Shown one piece after another: positions 18,160 to 29,500 of a stretch of 64,000 bases of DNA. Both the position numbers and the translations under genes were made by a program. Position 1 is the stretch's first letter. The number at the start of each line of letters is the position of its first letter. The DNA is from Diplonema papillatum (Eukaryota > Euglenozoa > Diplonemea > Diplonemida > Diplonemidae), in assembly GCA_030068145.1 (NCBI GenBank), contig JAPJBO010001082.1:1-64000 (forward strand), in the 5' to 3' direction. The notes beneath the pieces were generated by a model that made no database searches, was not told the DNA's origin, and saw only the letters and a program-made list of their open reading frames with translations.

Positions 18160-20274
18160 ATGCAGCCCATGGGTCAGCCAAGGCATGACCTGCATGAAGG
18201 GTGGGAGGCACCTGAGGCGCGCATGAGGGCAACCTTTTACGTCAAGGACGTCAACGGTGACAATTGCCGTGATATGGCCCGCGCTCTGATGCACACTGCA
18301 CTTGACCGCCTCCACGTCAATGGGATGTGGGGCGCATCCTATGAGAGGGAGTTCACCAAGGGGGCGGTATTTGAGCAGATTCGCGTGTTCTTTTCTATTC
18401 CGGCGATACTGGAATATGACGTGTTGAAGAAGAGTGGAGAGGTTGGGGTGTTTGAACCTGCTGAGGAGGACAACCGTTTCCGAGTCCTGTCACTAAGGGA
18501 AGACGCGACCCTTGCTGAAGCCCGCAACATGGTCCAATCGATATCTGAGAAGCACATGGGAATCACTAGGTGCCGTGGTGTCTTTGGCATTCGTGTTCGT
18601 GTGGAGCATTACAATGAAGTTAGAACCATGCTACCGACGCTCCCTAACCCGATTGGATACTTTGAGGTCCGCGGAGTTCCGTGTCGTACGAATGGGCATA
18701 CCCTACGCGAGAACCTTCTGAACCTTGGCTGGGAAACCATGCCGCTGTTTCGAACCAAGAAGGGCGGCCGCTACCTCGTGTGGGTCGTAAAGTCGGAGTC
18801 GCTCCCTGGCAAGGACCACTACCGCACAGCGCAGGGGGTCGATCTTGCATTCAAACAAATACTGAGATGTCCCCTTGAACCATCCACCACGGACCCGTCG
18901 CCGCCCCTCTCTGACAAGTATCCAGTATCAACTCAGACGACCGATGTCCGGCCGGACCCGTTCTCCGACAACCAGTCTGAACTCCTGCCCTTTACAGAGT
19001 TCAAAAAACGGCACAAGGCGGCTGCTAAAAAGTTGTGGGAGTTTGCAGGCCGGTTACCCGTCACTCAGACACCAAAAGTGGACGAGGGTAAGCCCCTTGC
19101 AGGGGGAGTCACTATAGCAGAAGTCCTTGAAGCAGAGGCCGAATCTGTGTGTCCGATCGATGTAGATGCCGAACCAGCCCAGACAACTCAGTCCCCAAAC
19201 CGCCCAGCAGGCGCCGCATCGTTGCCCACAAGAACTACCGAGCCAGCTGAAACCGAAGTAGGGCTAGTCCGGCTTGCCGAACAGCTGCAGAGGGGCTGTC
19301 GTGAAGCTCTGACGAAGACGGAGTCTGAACTCGCTGCTGGATACCAACAAGTGACAGACGGCATCTTCAGCAGGCTGAACGAGATGGCAGCCGAAATGCG
19401 CAACTTGGGTGCTTCCGTCCAGCAAACTCGGCTTGAGATTGCAGAAGTCAATGTCCTAGAGCGTGAGGGGGATCGGCGGAAAAAGAGGGTTTTGAGAAAG
19501 GCGCTTCCTCCAGCTGGGAGGAGGGAAAGAGATGTGACGTCCTCGCCAGATGTGGTGTCGCAGCGCCGACCTGCGGTATTCAACGACTCAAGCACCACCC
19601 AGCAGCCGCCCGAACCTGGATCTCCACCCATTCCGGCTCAGAAACTCGTACGAGCAGAAAACATTGCACCAGTGACGGAACCGAACACAGCTGCGCCAGC
19701 AGGCGGGAACCACACCGCGGGCGGTGACAATCTCCACCCCACTGAAGAGGTCGCACAACAAGTCGGTCCCCCAACTTCTTCTGACCATCCTGCCCCCAAA
19801 CCGGCGGCAGCATCGACTTCTAGTATTGAGTCAGCCGTCCACTCCAGTATCTTGCAAACGTACGCGACTCGAAACGCGATGGGCACCTCACCTGAAGAAT
19901 CGCATCCGACTGCCGACCAAAGCCTGGCCCCCACGTTGCAAAGCCGCGAAGGGACGGGTGTTCAATACGTAAGCTCCGATCCGCAGACGCTGTTTATGCC
20001 GCCCCCTGAGCAAGCAGTCCAGCCCGCGCCCGGGATATCCGAGCGTACCAGGATGATGAACAAGGTTATCTCCAAACAGGATGCTCGCGCTGCATTAAAG
20101 ACCGGTAAAGTAGGTGACAGGAAGACGGCGGCAGAGACTTCCCAGCGAGACGCGACGCAACGTAAAAGAAGGGTACGTCGATCAGCAACACCTGACCCTC
20201 CCTCTGCTCGTGATGCGGAGATGAGTCCATTGCGGGGCAACCCGCCAGCGGACGCGTCACAACAACAGCATTGA
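18160..20274 (+). CDS. LINE ORF1 protein
   Basis: The ATG at 18160 gives 704 residues; the frame is open further but the earlier in-frame start is TTG. ORF1 proteins coat element RNA and chaperone its return to chromatin. Residues about 150-240 contain the block YFEVRGVPCRTNGHTLRENLLNLGW...VWVVKSESLP, which aligns in pattern with VFFYNVEGIPEDATRENVRKAL...LWIVRASTPP of the unrelated-looking ORF1 at 30962-32248. That suggests a shared RNA-binding-like fold. A region around residues 380-460 is likely coiled coil, and the C-terminal 200 residues are Pro/Ser/Thr-rich and end in a basic patch (KRRVRRS). No zinc knuckle is seen. The position immediately upstream of ORF2 is the main evidence for the assignment. 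Confidence 0.8.
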   Translation: MQPMGQPRHDLHEGWEAPEARMRATFYVKDVNGDNCRDMARALMHTALDRLHVNGMWGASYEREFTKGAVFEQIRVFFSIPAILEYDVLKKSGEVGVFEPAEEDNRFRVLSLREDATLAEARNMVQSISEKHMGITRCRGVFGIRVRVEHYNEVRTMLPTLPNPIGYFEVRGVPCRTNGHTLRENLLNLGWETMPLFRTKKGGRYLVWVVKSESLPGKDHYRTAQGVDLAFKQILRCPLEPSTTDPSPPLSDKYPVSTQTTDVRPDPFSDNQSELLPFTEFKKRHKAAAKKLWEFAGRLPVTQTPKVDEGKPLAGGVTIAEVLEAEAESVCPIDVDAEPAQTTQSPNRPAGAASLPTRTTEPAETEVGLVRLAEQLQRGCREALTKTESELAAGYQQVTDGIFSRLNEMAAEMRNLGASVQQTRLEIAEVNVLEREGDRRKKRVLRKALPPAGRRERDVTSSPDVVSQRRPAVFNDSSTTQQPPEPGSPPIPAQKLVRAENIAPVTEPNTAAPAGGNHTAGGDNLHPTEEVAQQVGPPTSSDHPAPKPAAASTSSIESAVHSSILQTYATRNAMGTSPEESHPTADQSLAPTLQSREGTGVQYVSSDPQTLFMPPPEQAVQPAPGISERTRMMNKVISKQDARAALKTGKVGDRKTAAETSQRDATQRKRRVRRSATPDPPSARDAEMSPLRGNPPADASQQQH

Positions 20275-20370
20275 GGGCGTGTCCCTCCACGCTCAGCAGG
20301 GCATGGCCGGGCCCCTGCGAGCGTCCCACACAGCGGACAACCGTCCAACATCAAAGCCCGGCGGAAACCC

Positions 20371-23300
20371 ATGGTGTGCAAGCCAGTTCAACACCCGGTG
20401 GAGCCCCCTTTCATAATCATAATCAGCTTCAACTGCCGCTCCATTCGTGCCCGTGAAAACTTGCCGGGAAGTACGGATGCCATCAGTCGCGGAGTTGCGG
20501 AGCATGACCCCGATGTCATCCTTCTGCAAGAAACCTGGCTAGGTGAAAAATCTCTCCTGCCAATCCTGGTAGGATACAGAGCTTTCCGGTGTGACCGGCA
20601 CGAAGACGGACGAGGCGGCGGTGTCATAACGTTTGTTAAAAGCAACATTGCGGCCGTAGAGCTCCCGCCCCTGACCTTTGGCAAAGACAGTTATATGGAG
20701 TGTATCGCCGTCGAACTGACACGGGTAGGATTGGCCCCGCTGAAGGTGTACAACGTCTACCGTGCTCCGTACGAATCTGAGAAGCTCAACATGGAACCGT
20801 TCACAGTGGACGACAATGTCGTTATAGCAGGCGATATAAATGCGCACCACCCTGACTGGTCAGTGGGGGCTCAAAACGCCGGAGGTCGAATTCTTCGCGA
20901 ATGGTTGCAAGTGAACTCAGCGAAGACCTATAACGATCGGAAGACGCCGACCATGGAATACCGTGCTAATGCTCGTTTCTCTTCCCCTGACGTAGTCATC
21001 TCATCCATGACGCCGGGAAATGTCTGGGACTGGGGAGTGCTCTCGTCTTGGGAGTCGGACCACCTGCCGCTTGTCTTCAAAATGCCTAGAGGTTATCGCC
21101 AGGCAAAATCCCGTGGCCCAAAACGTTATTCGTGGAAGAAAGCTGACTGGAAGAAGCTGTCGGGGTACCTGGACGAACGTAGCGGGCACCTCATCAGGCA
21201 CCAACCAGCAACCCCCGCCAAGTTCGCTGAACGGATTACCTCACTCCTTCGTAGCAGCATCAAAAAGCATGTTCCCGTGGCGAAGTCGAATCGCCCACAC
21301 AAGGCGTGGTGGACGTCCGAACTCGGCCGCTTGGAAAAGCTGAAGGCAGCTGCACATAAGGAAGTCCGAGATGATCCCGAAGATGTCACCAAACGCCATG
21401 CATACGAAGCCGCGAAGTGCACTTTTTCTGAGGAGGCGACTGGTGCGAAGGCTAGTTACTGGAACGCCATCATGACGAGAATTAACCGATGCACGGACAT
21501 TGGCCTCCTATATCGACAGGTCCGGAAGATCGACGGCCGATCCAATCACCACGCGGTCCCTCCAATTAAAGTGGACGGGACCTTCTGCGTTGAAGCGGAA
21601 GGAAAGGCTGACATCTTTGGCGATCACCTTGAAAGGCTGTGTAAGCGGGAGATCCGTAACGCTGGAGAATCAGCCCCACCCTGCTGGGAGCCGCGCAGTG
21701 GTCCATCCGCCGTGCCTGATGCGTCCGTCGACCTGTACTCAATGGCTGAGCTGAACCGAGCGATCGGTGAGCTACGACATACAACGTCCCTCGACCCTGA
21801 CGGGATCTGTTCTGAAGTCCTATCCCATGTGGGAGAACCTACGAAGGAGCTGCTCCTAGAACTGTTCAACATGTCCTGGAAGCACGCATTCGTTCCGAGC
21901 AATTGGCGCGAAGCACACGTCGTCCCGGTTCCTAAACCCGGCAAGGACCACAGCCTCCCAGAAGGATACAGGCCCATCTCCCTCACAAGTGTGGTGGCGA
22001 AGCTGATGGAGGTGATGGTGAAGAATCGTCTGGTATTCTTAGCTGAAAGTCCTGATATCCCATCGGTCCTACCATTTTGTGACAAGCAGGGTGGCTTCCG
22101 TAGAGGGAGGGGAACTGAGGAGCAAGTCTGTAGCATCGTCTCCGCGCTCGATAATGCCCGTCGTAATCAGCGTTTCTCCTGCCTTCTCTCATTCGATCTT
22201 GCGAATGCGTTTGATACAGTCGATCACGATCGTTTGCTAATGGTCATGGAGCAGCGCGGGCTCCCCCCATGTTTTCTGCTCTGGGTGCAAGCCTTCCTGA
22301 GAGACAGAAAAGCAGCGTATAAGGTGGACGGCGTGACTGGAAAGCAGGTCCCTCTAGCACGGGGAGTCCCTCAAGGGACCGTGCTAGGTCCAATATTGTT
22401 CCTATTCTGCATTGACGAGTTGGGGGAGCTGCTTGCCGACCTCGGTACGAGCATGGGCAATACGACAGATGGTCAGCCGATACTTACACTGTCGTTGTTT
22501 GCGGATGATGTCGGCGTGGTCGTAACCGGGGATAGCGTTGACGAGCTGAAAGAAAGAGCACAGGTGGTTGTTTCAGAGGTCGAAAAATGGGTTGAGAAGG
22601 TGAACATGAGCCTTGCTTACCATAAGACCAAAGCACTATTCGTCCGTCCTCACGGAATGATCGTGAAGGCTCCCCTGGTCCTCTTTTCACCGTCGACAAT
22701 ATCGGTGCAGGCGCGACAGTTACTTGCGTGGATTACGAGCGAAACCTGTTCTTTCTGGGCGAATACCCCTGAATACGCGCAGCATCACAAGAAGCACATT
22801 CTGAAACTCGACGGCGTTGACCATCCCACCGTTGAAGACGCCAAAATGGTCCAGGCGAGGAGAAAAGACGGTGCTGTTCAGCTGGTAGTCGCACACCGCA
22901 TCGACTGGGTTAAAGAAACGAAGTTCCTCGGCCTGGTAATTGACGATGAGCTCTCGTTCAACCCGCATGCTGAACGAGTCGTCAATATCATGTCCAAGAG
23001 AATGAACTTGTTACGGCACGTTTCTGGGAAGGCGTGGGGTTGCAGCACGACAACACTCCGATGTCTGTACTTGACATACGTTCTCCCAACAATAACGTAT
23101 TGTCTGTCGGTATATGGCGCCTACTTGTTCCTTCCACAAGGCGGTAGAAGAGGCTTCACGAGCCCGTATCTCGAGAAATTCGAGAGGTTGCACAGGCGCT
23201 CGCTGACGTACGTGCTGGGGTGTAGGAAAGGTATATCAGACCTTGTCGCCACTCAAGAGGCCGGTATCCCCCCCATCAAAGTCTACATCGACCACCGCCT

Positions 23301-25011
23301 TGGCAGCCTTTACGAAAAATTAAAACTGCGAAGCCTCCTCTGGGACCGAACCCTCAACGCACCAGCTACCCCACTGGCCCGTTATGTTGACCTTGAAAGG
23401 AGAGCGGGTACACGTGACCCTCCGCGAGAGACGTTCGTGTTCAACCCGTTTGCACCCTGGTCCCTGCGTCCTCCAGTTGCAATTCATCCCTCGTTACCGG
23501 AAGGCAAGACCCCGGCCGAGAAGAGAAGCATCGTGGAAAAACGCCTCCGTGCGTTGCCATCACCCGACTGCACGGCATGGGCTGATGGTTCGGTCATGAA
23601 GCAAAGCCTCCCGTCGCCCCCTCCTATAGGGGACCCGGGGTTCGACCGTCGGCAACTGCGATGGCAAGTGTTCTATAACGATGTGACAACGTGGGGCGGA
23701 GCTGCCACTTATTTGGAGTTCGGTCCTTCGGTACGACTAACCGATGCACATGGCTTTGAGGTCCGCTTCGAACACGGCTGCCCGACAATCTCCAGCACCT
23801 GTCCGGCTGGCAAGTTCCCGTCGAGCACAAGAGCAGAAACGGTCGCGATGGTTGAGACCCTCAGAGTACTGTTGGCTGTGCTGCCGCCGACTGATGTACC
23901 TCTCGAAATCCTCATCCTGAGTGATTCTCAGTCGCTTCTCCGAGACCTTTGCAATGGCCCGCATGCCCAGAAACAGCCATTGATGATTGAAATTTGGCTT
24001 GCGCTCAACGAACTCAACTCCCGTGGGTGCCGTATCACCATCCAGTTCGTCTACGGTCATTGCGGCCTGCGGGGCAACGAAGTCGCTGACAAGCTCGCCA
24101 AGGATGCCGCCTGTCGCCACTACAGGGCCATGACTGGTCCGTCATTTGGTGTCACCAGGGTGCATCCTCCTATTGCAGCAGTTGATGCGTCAACACGCTA
24201 TAAATCACGGCTCACCCGGGAGTACAACGAGAGTATGGCGATCATGGCTTACGGGCGGGCTGCGATGGCAGGTAACGAAACTCCGTTTGCTGGCATTGTG
24301 AACGGGCGCGTTATCAAGCGCCGCAAGGACCTCACCAACCGGGCGGAGAAGGAATCGCGCCAGTTGCGGACGGGCCATCACCCGCTTGTCATGACGATGT
24401 ACTCAGCTGAGTACCACACGATGCATCGTTGTGACCGACGCCAGCTTTTTCTTCCTTGCCCAGTCTGTGGTCGCCGCTCCCGTAGTCCGCTGGAGCACTT
24501 GTTCGTATGCTGCACCGACCTTGTGACCCAGCGGCTTCGGGACAGCATGTGGGCGGTCATGGCAGACAAGTGTGGTCGCACGGAGGGCTTGAAGCACGTA
24601 GGAACAAAGGACAAACTTTGGCTCCTGCTGTTCCAGCATCCGGAGGTCGCTCTTCGGTACCTGCAGGAAGTCGGAGCGATACCGCGGTACCGGATCCTGC
24701 TCAACGACGATGATCTGCTGTGGAGCAATGCTGCAGCTCCTGCTGTCTCGAGCGACATGCTCTCGGCCTGGAGCTCTCAGACCGTTCTATCGCAGTTGAG
24801 TTCGCCTGTGGTTCCGTTGCTTTCGAGTCAACTGGTACCTGGGCCGGATATCAGTTCGAATGGCAGTCAACTCGCCGGGCCTCAGCACGAATCGGATCGT
24901 TCTCCGACACCGGACCTGGACTCTTGCACTGGCACGCTCCGGTTCGAGGACGCCCTGGACATGCAGGCTGCGGTTTCAACTACCAGCAGTAGTCCGGGTG
25001 AGTGGGCCTGA
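20371..25011 (+). CDS. LINE ORF2: APE endonuclease, reverse transcriptase, RNase H
   Basis: The 1546-residue polyprotein from ATG 20371 carries the full enzyme set. Endonuclease is at about residues 18-235 (FNCRS, LLQETW, AGDINAHHPDW, ESDHLP). Reverse transcriptase is at about 440-800, with YRPISLTS, LSFDLANAFDTVDH near 608, GVPQGTVLGP near 664 and FADD near 709. The RETFVFNPFAPW linker precedes RNase H, which runs from about 1070 (WADGSV) through LSDSQSL to HCGLRGNEVADKLA near 1230. CPVCG...HLFVCC near 1364 is the terminal knuckle. An acidic Ser-rich tail ends the protein. All catalytic positions that I can check are present. It would nick chromosomal DNA and copy its own RNA into it; it may also mobilise the 5'-truncated copies of its clade. 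Confidence 0.93.
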   Translation: MVCKPVQHPVEPPFIIIISFNCRSIRARENLPGSTDAISRGVAEHDPDVILLQETWLGEKSLLPILVGYRAFRCDRHEDGRGGGVITFVKSNIAAVELPPLTFGKDSYMECIAVELTRVGLAPLKVYNVYRAPYESEKLNMEPFTVDDNVVIAGDINAHHPDWSVGAQNAGGRILREWLQVNSAKTYNDRKTPTMEYRANARFSSPDVVISSMTPGNVWDWGVLSSWESDHLPLVFKMPRGYRQAKSRGPKRYSWKKADWKKLSGYLDERSGHLIRHQPATPAKFAERITSLLRSSIKKHVPVAKSNRPHKAWWTSELGRLEKLKAAAHKEVRDDPEDVTKRHAYEAAKCTFSEEATGAKASYWNAIMTRINRCTDIGLLYRQVRKIDGRSNHHAVPPIKVDGTFCVEAEGKADIFGDHLERLCKREIRNAGESAPPCWEPRSGPSAVPDASVDLYSMAELNRAIGELRHTTSLDPDGICSEVLSHVGEPTKELLLELFNMSWKHAFVPSNWREAHVVPVPKPGKDHSLPEGYRPISLTSVVAKLMEVMVKNRLVFLAESPDIPSVLPFCDKQGGFRRGRGTEEQVCSIVSALDNARRNQRFSCLLSFDLANAFDTVDHDRLLMVMEQRGLPPCFLLWVQAFLRDRKAAYKVDGVTGKQVPLARGVPQGTVLGPILFLFCIDELGELLADLGTSMGNTTDGQPILTLSLFADDVGVVVTGDSVDELKERAQVVVSEVEKWVEKVNMSLAYHKTKALFVRPHGMIVKAPLVLFSPSTISVQARQLLAWITSETCSFWANTPEYAQHHKKHILKLDGVDHPTVEDAKMVQARRKDGAVQLVVAHRIDWVKETKFLGLVIDDELSFNPHAERVVNIMSKRMNLLRHVSGKAWGCSTTTLRCLYLTYVLPTITYCLSVYGAYLFLPQGGRRGFTSPYLEKFERLHRRSLTYVLGCRKGISDLVATQEAGIPPIKVYIDHRLGSLYEKLKLRSLLWDRTLNAPATPLARYVDLERRAGTRDPPRETFVFNPFAPWSLRPPVAIHPSLPEGKTPAEKRSIVEKRLRALPSPDCTAWADGSVMKQSLPSPPPIGDPGFDRRQLRWQVFYNDVTTWGGAATYLEFGPSVRLTDAHGFEVRFEHGCPTISSTCPAGKFPSSTRAETVAMVETLRVLLAVLPPTDVPLEILILSDSQSLLRDLCNGPHAQKQPLMIEIWLALNELNSRGCRITIQFVYGHCGLRGNEVADKLAKDAACRHYRAMTGPSFGVTRVHPPIAAVDASTRYKSRLTREYNESMAIMAYGRAAMAGNETPFAGIVNGRVIKRRKDLTNRAEKESRQLRTGHHPLVMTMYSAEYHTMHRCDRRQLFLPCPVCGRRSRSPLEHLFVCCTDLVTQRLRDSMWAVMADKCGRTEGLKHVGTKDKLWLLLFQHPEVALRYLQEVGAIPRYRILLNDDDLLWSNAAAPAVSSDMLSAWSSQTVLSQLSSPVVPLLSSQLVPGPDISSNGSQLAGPQHESDRSPTPDLDSCTGTLRFEDALDMQAAVSTTSSSPGEWA

Positions 25012-26512
25012 GCGGGCTCGTCCGTTTACAACTGCACGAGAAGCCTGCTACACCTGCAGCCTGCTGTGCGGTTGTCCGAAGACCGCGCGCCTGCAGCATG
25101 CGATGACTTGCATCACCACCTCTGGCACCTGTTCAAACTCAATCAACAACTCTGTCCTCCCTTCCAACCGAATAGAAAAAGTGAACGGTCTCCAACCCTG
25201 AATTGAACCTGGTGAACACCTTGCACTAACGTCCGCAATGCCAGGGGTTCAGGCTGAAGCGACATCATCCCACCAACGGATTGCGATGCCGCTCGCGTTG
25301 GACACTAATCTGTTTCAGCCGCGGAGATTGTCAACATCGTCGAAGGCGTTCGCTGAGTCTTAGGGCTTGGCTGCAAATGACCGTGTCCCCGCAAGTCGGC
25401 GCAACCGTTCGTTTGAAAGAGTCGCCGCTGTGACGTCGTGTAGAGCGCGCCGGATGCCGCCTATTGCTTTGTGAATTACATCGTTACCTGTAAGCTTCTC
25501 TAGTGCAGTCAACACCTGAGTTAATGCTCAGGTCGCCGGCCTTACCTGAAGCACTGTGACTTTCGACAACGGCCCTGCCGTTACTGCCATATTCTCGTAC
25601 TTATGTGCAACGCGCATGCACGTATGCATCGAAGCATGTACACATTCAGCCGTGTACCATGTGTACATTCGCTCAGTCTCGCTAGTCAGTGCACAAGTCC
25701 CAGTGATAAGGGCTCGAACAGCAAGTTGTCAAGGCATTACCGTTCACACCCCCGATCCGACTAGCCGACGAAAGAAGGCTAAGTTGCCGGAACAAACGTG
25801 TACGCATACAATGACATCCATGTTATGACGAGGACGGTTGGCCACAGGCAGCTGCATCTGTCAGTCACGGGCGCTCCACCTGACCTACCCGGCCGTCACT
25901 AGTAAGGCCTACATGGGGGGATCAGTTTGCAGGAAGCCCCGACAATCGATTTCCTCCCCGTTTCCATTTTTCTTTCAGTATCAGTTCAGTTTCTAACCCG
26001 ACGTTAAATCCGGCCCAGTGAAGCCGTTGCCTACGGGCGTCGACATGAAAAAAAAAAAAAAAAAAAAATTACTTTTTTTTTTTCAATTCCGGACCAACTT
26101 GGCTACTGAAGCAACGAACGAACGGAGTCTCAGCTGGAAAGCTGGCGACCAGGTGGGAAACCAATCTAGACGAGTGAACGATAAATTGGAGGCTGGCCTG
26201 ACTGAAGGGTAATTCCTTCTAGCAGTACTGGTGTACTGTGGGAGGTAGCAACGGGTGGGGGGTGGGATGTCCTCTGTACATCTAGTCTATGGTTGGGGCT
26301 TCACAATTGCGGGTGTGTCATTTACTCTCTTTTGTGTACTGACGTTAGGCGGCCTTCATCTTATGTCTTTTGTAATCTTGTTGCTTGTTCAGCAAGGTCT
26401 TTACAGGGGGGCGGTGCTACACATTCTATTCTCGTCGTGGGGTAATTGTTAGGGTAGGTAGTCACAGGTGTGGCTCGTTCTGGCCGTATCTAGGGCAGGT
26501 GTGTTCGTTTAT

Positions 26513-29500
26513 CTACTCTTCTGCCGGGAACTCTTTCAGATCTCCGGTCTGTTGGAGAAATCTAACGAGGTTCGCACAGTTACCGGGGAGGAAAACATCA
26601 CTCAATCTCTTGGGGGCTGGGTTGCAAAGGTGTGCCGATCGGGACGGGGCGATTACTGGGCAAGACATGAGGATGTGGTACAGTACGTTATTTTTGACGG
26701 GTGCACCACAGTGCCAGCATTCGGACTTCAGCAAGTGTTCTTTTTTGTTGGCGTCTGTACAGAGAAAAGGCTTACTGAGCGGGGAGTGGCCCGTACGTAG
26801 CTGGAGAACAGCTACTTCTGCCATACGCGAGAGTGTTGTGGGTAGTTTGGCTGGCAGAGATGCCGCTGTCGCTACAAAGTAGTAATTCTGCTCTCGATTG
26901 GAGATGTAGCGTTGTTTGACGAACTCGTTGATACGAGCTCGGGAGGATTGGAAATCTAGGGGGGTTCTAGGAATTGGGTGTGAAGCTGGAGTCACGATCT
27001 TGGTCATGTGCTTAGCGACCGTGTCGGCGTACTCGTTGCCCTCTACTCCACAGTGTCCTGGGACGTATTGGACGTCTATTTTGGCCTTTGTTGCAAATGC
27101 TATTTGATTGAATTGTTTGCGAATACTACATGCAACAAGATCAGAGAGTGCGTGTGTGCCCTTACTGAGCTCCGTGAGGACTGATTGTGAGTCAGAGAGA
27201 ACTACAATTCTCGGTTGTTGTGCGTTGGCCGTCAAGTGGAGCAGCGCATGGGAAGCAATGAGAAGGGCGATCATCTCAGCTCTGCAAGTAGTGGCATAAG
27301 CACCACCATCCGCTCCTATCGCTATCTCGGTGGGTGATCTCCTCCATACAAGGAGGCGGATGCTTCCGAGAACTATCCTTGGGAGCGTTTTCAACTTTTC
27401 GACGCACAGCAGGTCAGGGTTCGAAACTCTGATGTAACAGGAGCAACCGGTCCGGTCTTTGCCGGTTGATTTGGAGCCGTCTGTATAGGCTTCAAAATCT
27501 GCCCGGCCCAGTTCTGCCAGCCTGATCAGGGTTAGACGCTTGTTCTCTGACTTCGACTTTTTTTTTGCTACGCCGTGTATGGCTGTATGAAAAGAGGCAA
27601 AAGGAGAGTCAACATAGTCATGATCGACTGGGCGGCAGCGCAAATCCTGTCGTGCGACGTCGAGTAGTCCTGCGTCGGCTATGAGCTCGATGGCGGCGGT
27701 CTTGTACGATGGGGATGTGGTGATGATCGACTTGCAGATGTTGTGGGCGCTGGTGCCAGGTTGCCGGATGAGCCTTTCGTAGAGGATTGCTCTGAGCTTC
27801 GAGAAGCAGAGTTCGAGCGGAAGAGTGCCGGTTTCGAGATGTAGAGCTTGTAGAGGCGTGGATTGCGGAAGCCCTGAGATGAGACGAAGTGCTCTATTCT
27901 GATCACGAGCGAGGGCCTGTATCGTATCCGGACTGAGCGAAGCACTGTATACGGCAGCACCATAGTTGAGGACGGGAAGGACGTATGAAAGATAAACCGG
28001 TCGCAGTATATGCAATTGAGAGCTTCTCATGGCCGACGACAGCAGGCGCAGTACCGAGAGCCTTGCGTTGAAGCGCTGACGTACCTTCGTCGCATGTACC
28101 TCGAAGCTAAGGAAGCTGTCGAAGGTGACGCCGAGGAAGCGCGCGGAAGTCACGTTCGGAATGCAGGCGCAGGTGGTGAAGAGCACTTTGTCAAAGGATC
28201 GAATACATGACATCAGGTGGGAGTAGTTGGAGATGCCTAAGCCATTGCACTCGACTATTTTACGGCCGTCCAGGGTTAACAGCTGCTGGTCGCGTGTACG
28301 AGTCGCCTTGTCGGTGAGGTCGAACAACAGGTTGGTGCCATCAAATAAGTCGGTTGGAACGAGATTGAGACTCTTTAGCTTGTCCTTGTCGACTATTGTG
28401 TCGCGGGAGGAGGACGGGAAGAAGACGGTGACGTTCTCGATGTTCGTTTCCGCGTGCGATGGGATGTACATCAGCTTCGTCTTCTCGAAGGAAATGTTCA
28501 GGACAAATCGTTTGGCCCACTTGTCGATAGCGTCAACAACCGCTTGTGTTTTCACTTTTAGCTCCGATAGGTTTAGATGACTCAGAACGACTGCCAGATC
28601 ATCGGCAAATAATGAAAGCGTGATGCCCGGGAACAGCATTTCGAGTTCGAGAGCGAGGGAGTCAATGTAGCACAAGAACAGTGCTGGGGCGAGGACAGTC
28701 CCCTGTGGAACCCCTTTCTCGAAGTCGTAATACTTCCCCAGCCTGTCGTTGACCTTGACCGCTGCGCGCCGCTTGCGAAGAAACTCGCAGATCCAACGTA
28801 ACATGCGACCGCAGACACCTTTTTTCCGAAGTTCTCCCGTGAGAATGCTTTTGACGACCCTATCAAAGGCCTTGGTGATGTCAAAGAGCAGGAGAACAGA
28901 GCGCTTGCCGTTGTCTTTGGCCGCCTGCAGAGAGAGCTGCACGGCTGAGATCTGTTCCTCTGCTGATCTACCCTTCTGGAAGCCCGCTTGTGCCGGGTGT
29001 AGTCTTCCTTCCAACAGGTTCGACAGACGGTTGTTGACGAGGCGTTCCAGTAGTTTCGCGATACAACTGGTCAGTGCAATCGGGCGGTAGGCGTCAAGTT
29101 GATCTGCACTTTTCCCCGGCTTCAGGAGCATCATCATGTGCGCATCGCGCCAGACCGCAGGTACCACCCCATTTTCGTATGAGAGGTTGAAGAGGCGCAG
29201 GAGGGTGGAACGCGTAGGCTGGCTTAGGTTTTGCAACATGACATTATTGATACCATCAGGCCCGCAGCTGGTAGTTGGATCAAGAGCAGAGATGCATCTA
29301 TCTAGCTCATGCATGGTGAATGGTTTGTCGTGGGTGCGGTGAGATGAGGAGTCAACGAGACGAGGGGTTGGCGCACCAGAACACACGCTAGCTAGATGAT
29401 TCCCCATCGCGTTCGCTTTGCGGGCATCGTCGAATTCCAATGTACCGTTGACGTATAAGGGCGGTATGTGTAGGTCGGTCGTACGACCGTCCAGGCGTTT

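Larger units (their letters stand above)
18024..26068 (+). mobile_element. Full-length two-ORF LINE with RNase H
   Basis: This 8.0-kb plus-strand element has a short 5' UTR, ORF1 (18160-20274), a 96-bp gap, ORF2 (20371-25011), a 1.04-kb 3' UTR and a poly(A) tail of about 21 nt. Both ORFs are open from end to end, so it looks intact and recent. It starts directly after the poly(A) of a copy of its own 3' UTR. Its 3' UTR contains an inverted and displaced segment compared with that copy (see findings). It belongs to the same clade as the pieces at 1-1655, 6784-9074, 11895-13043 and 32420-34966. Confidence 0.9.
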
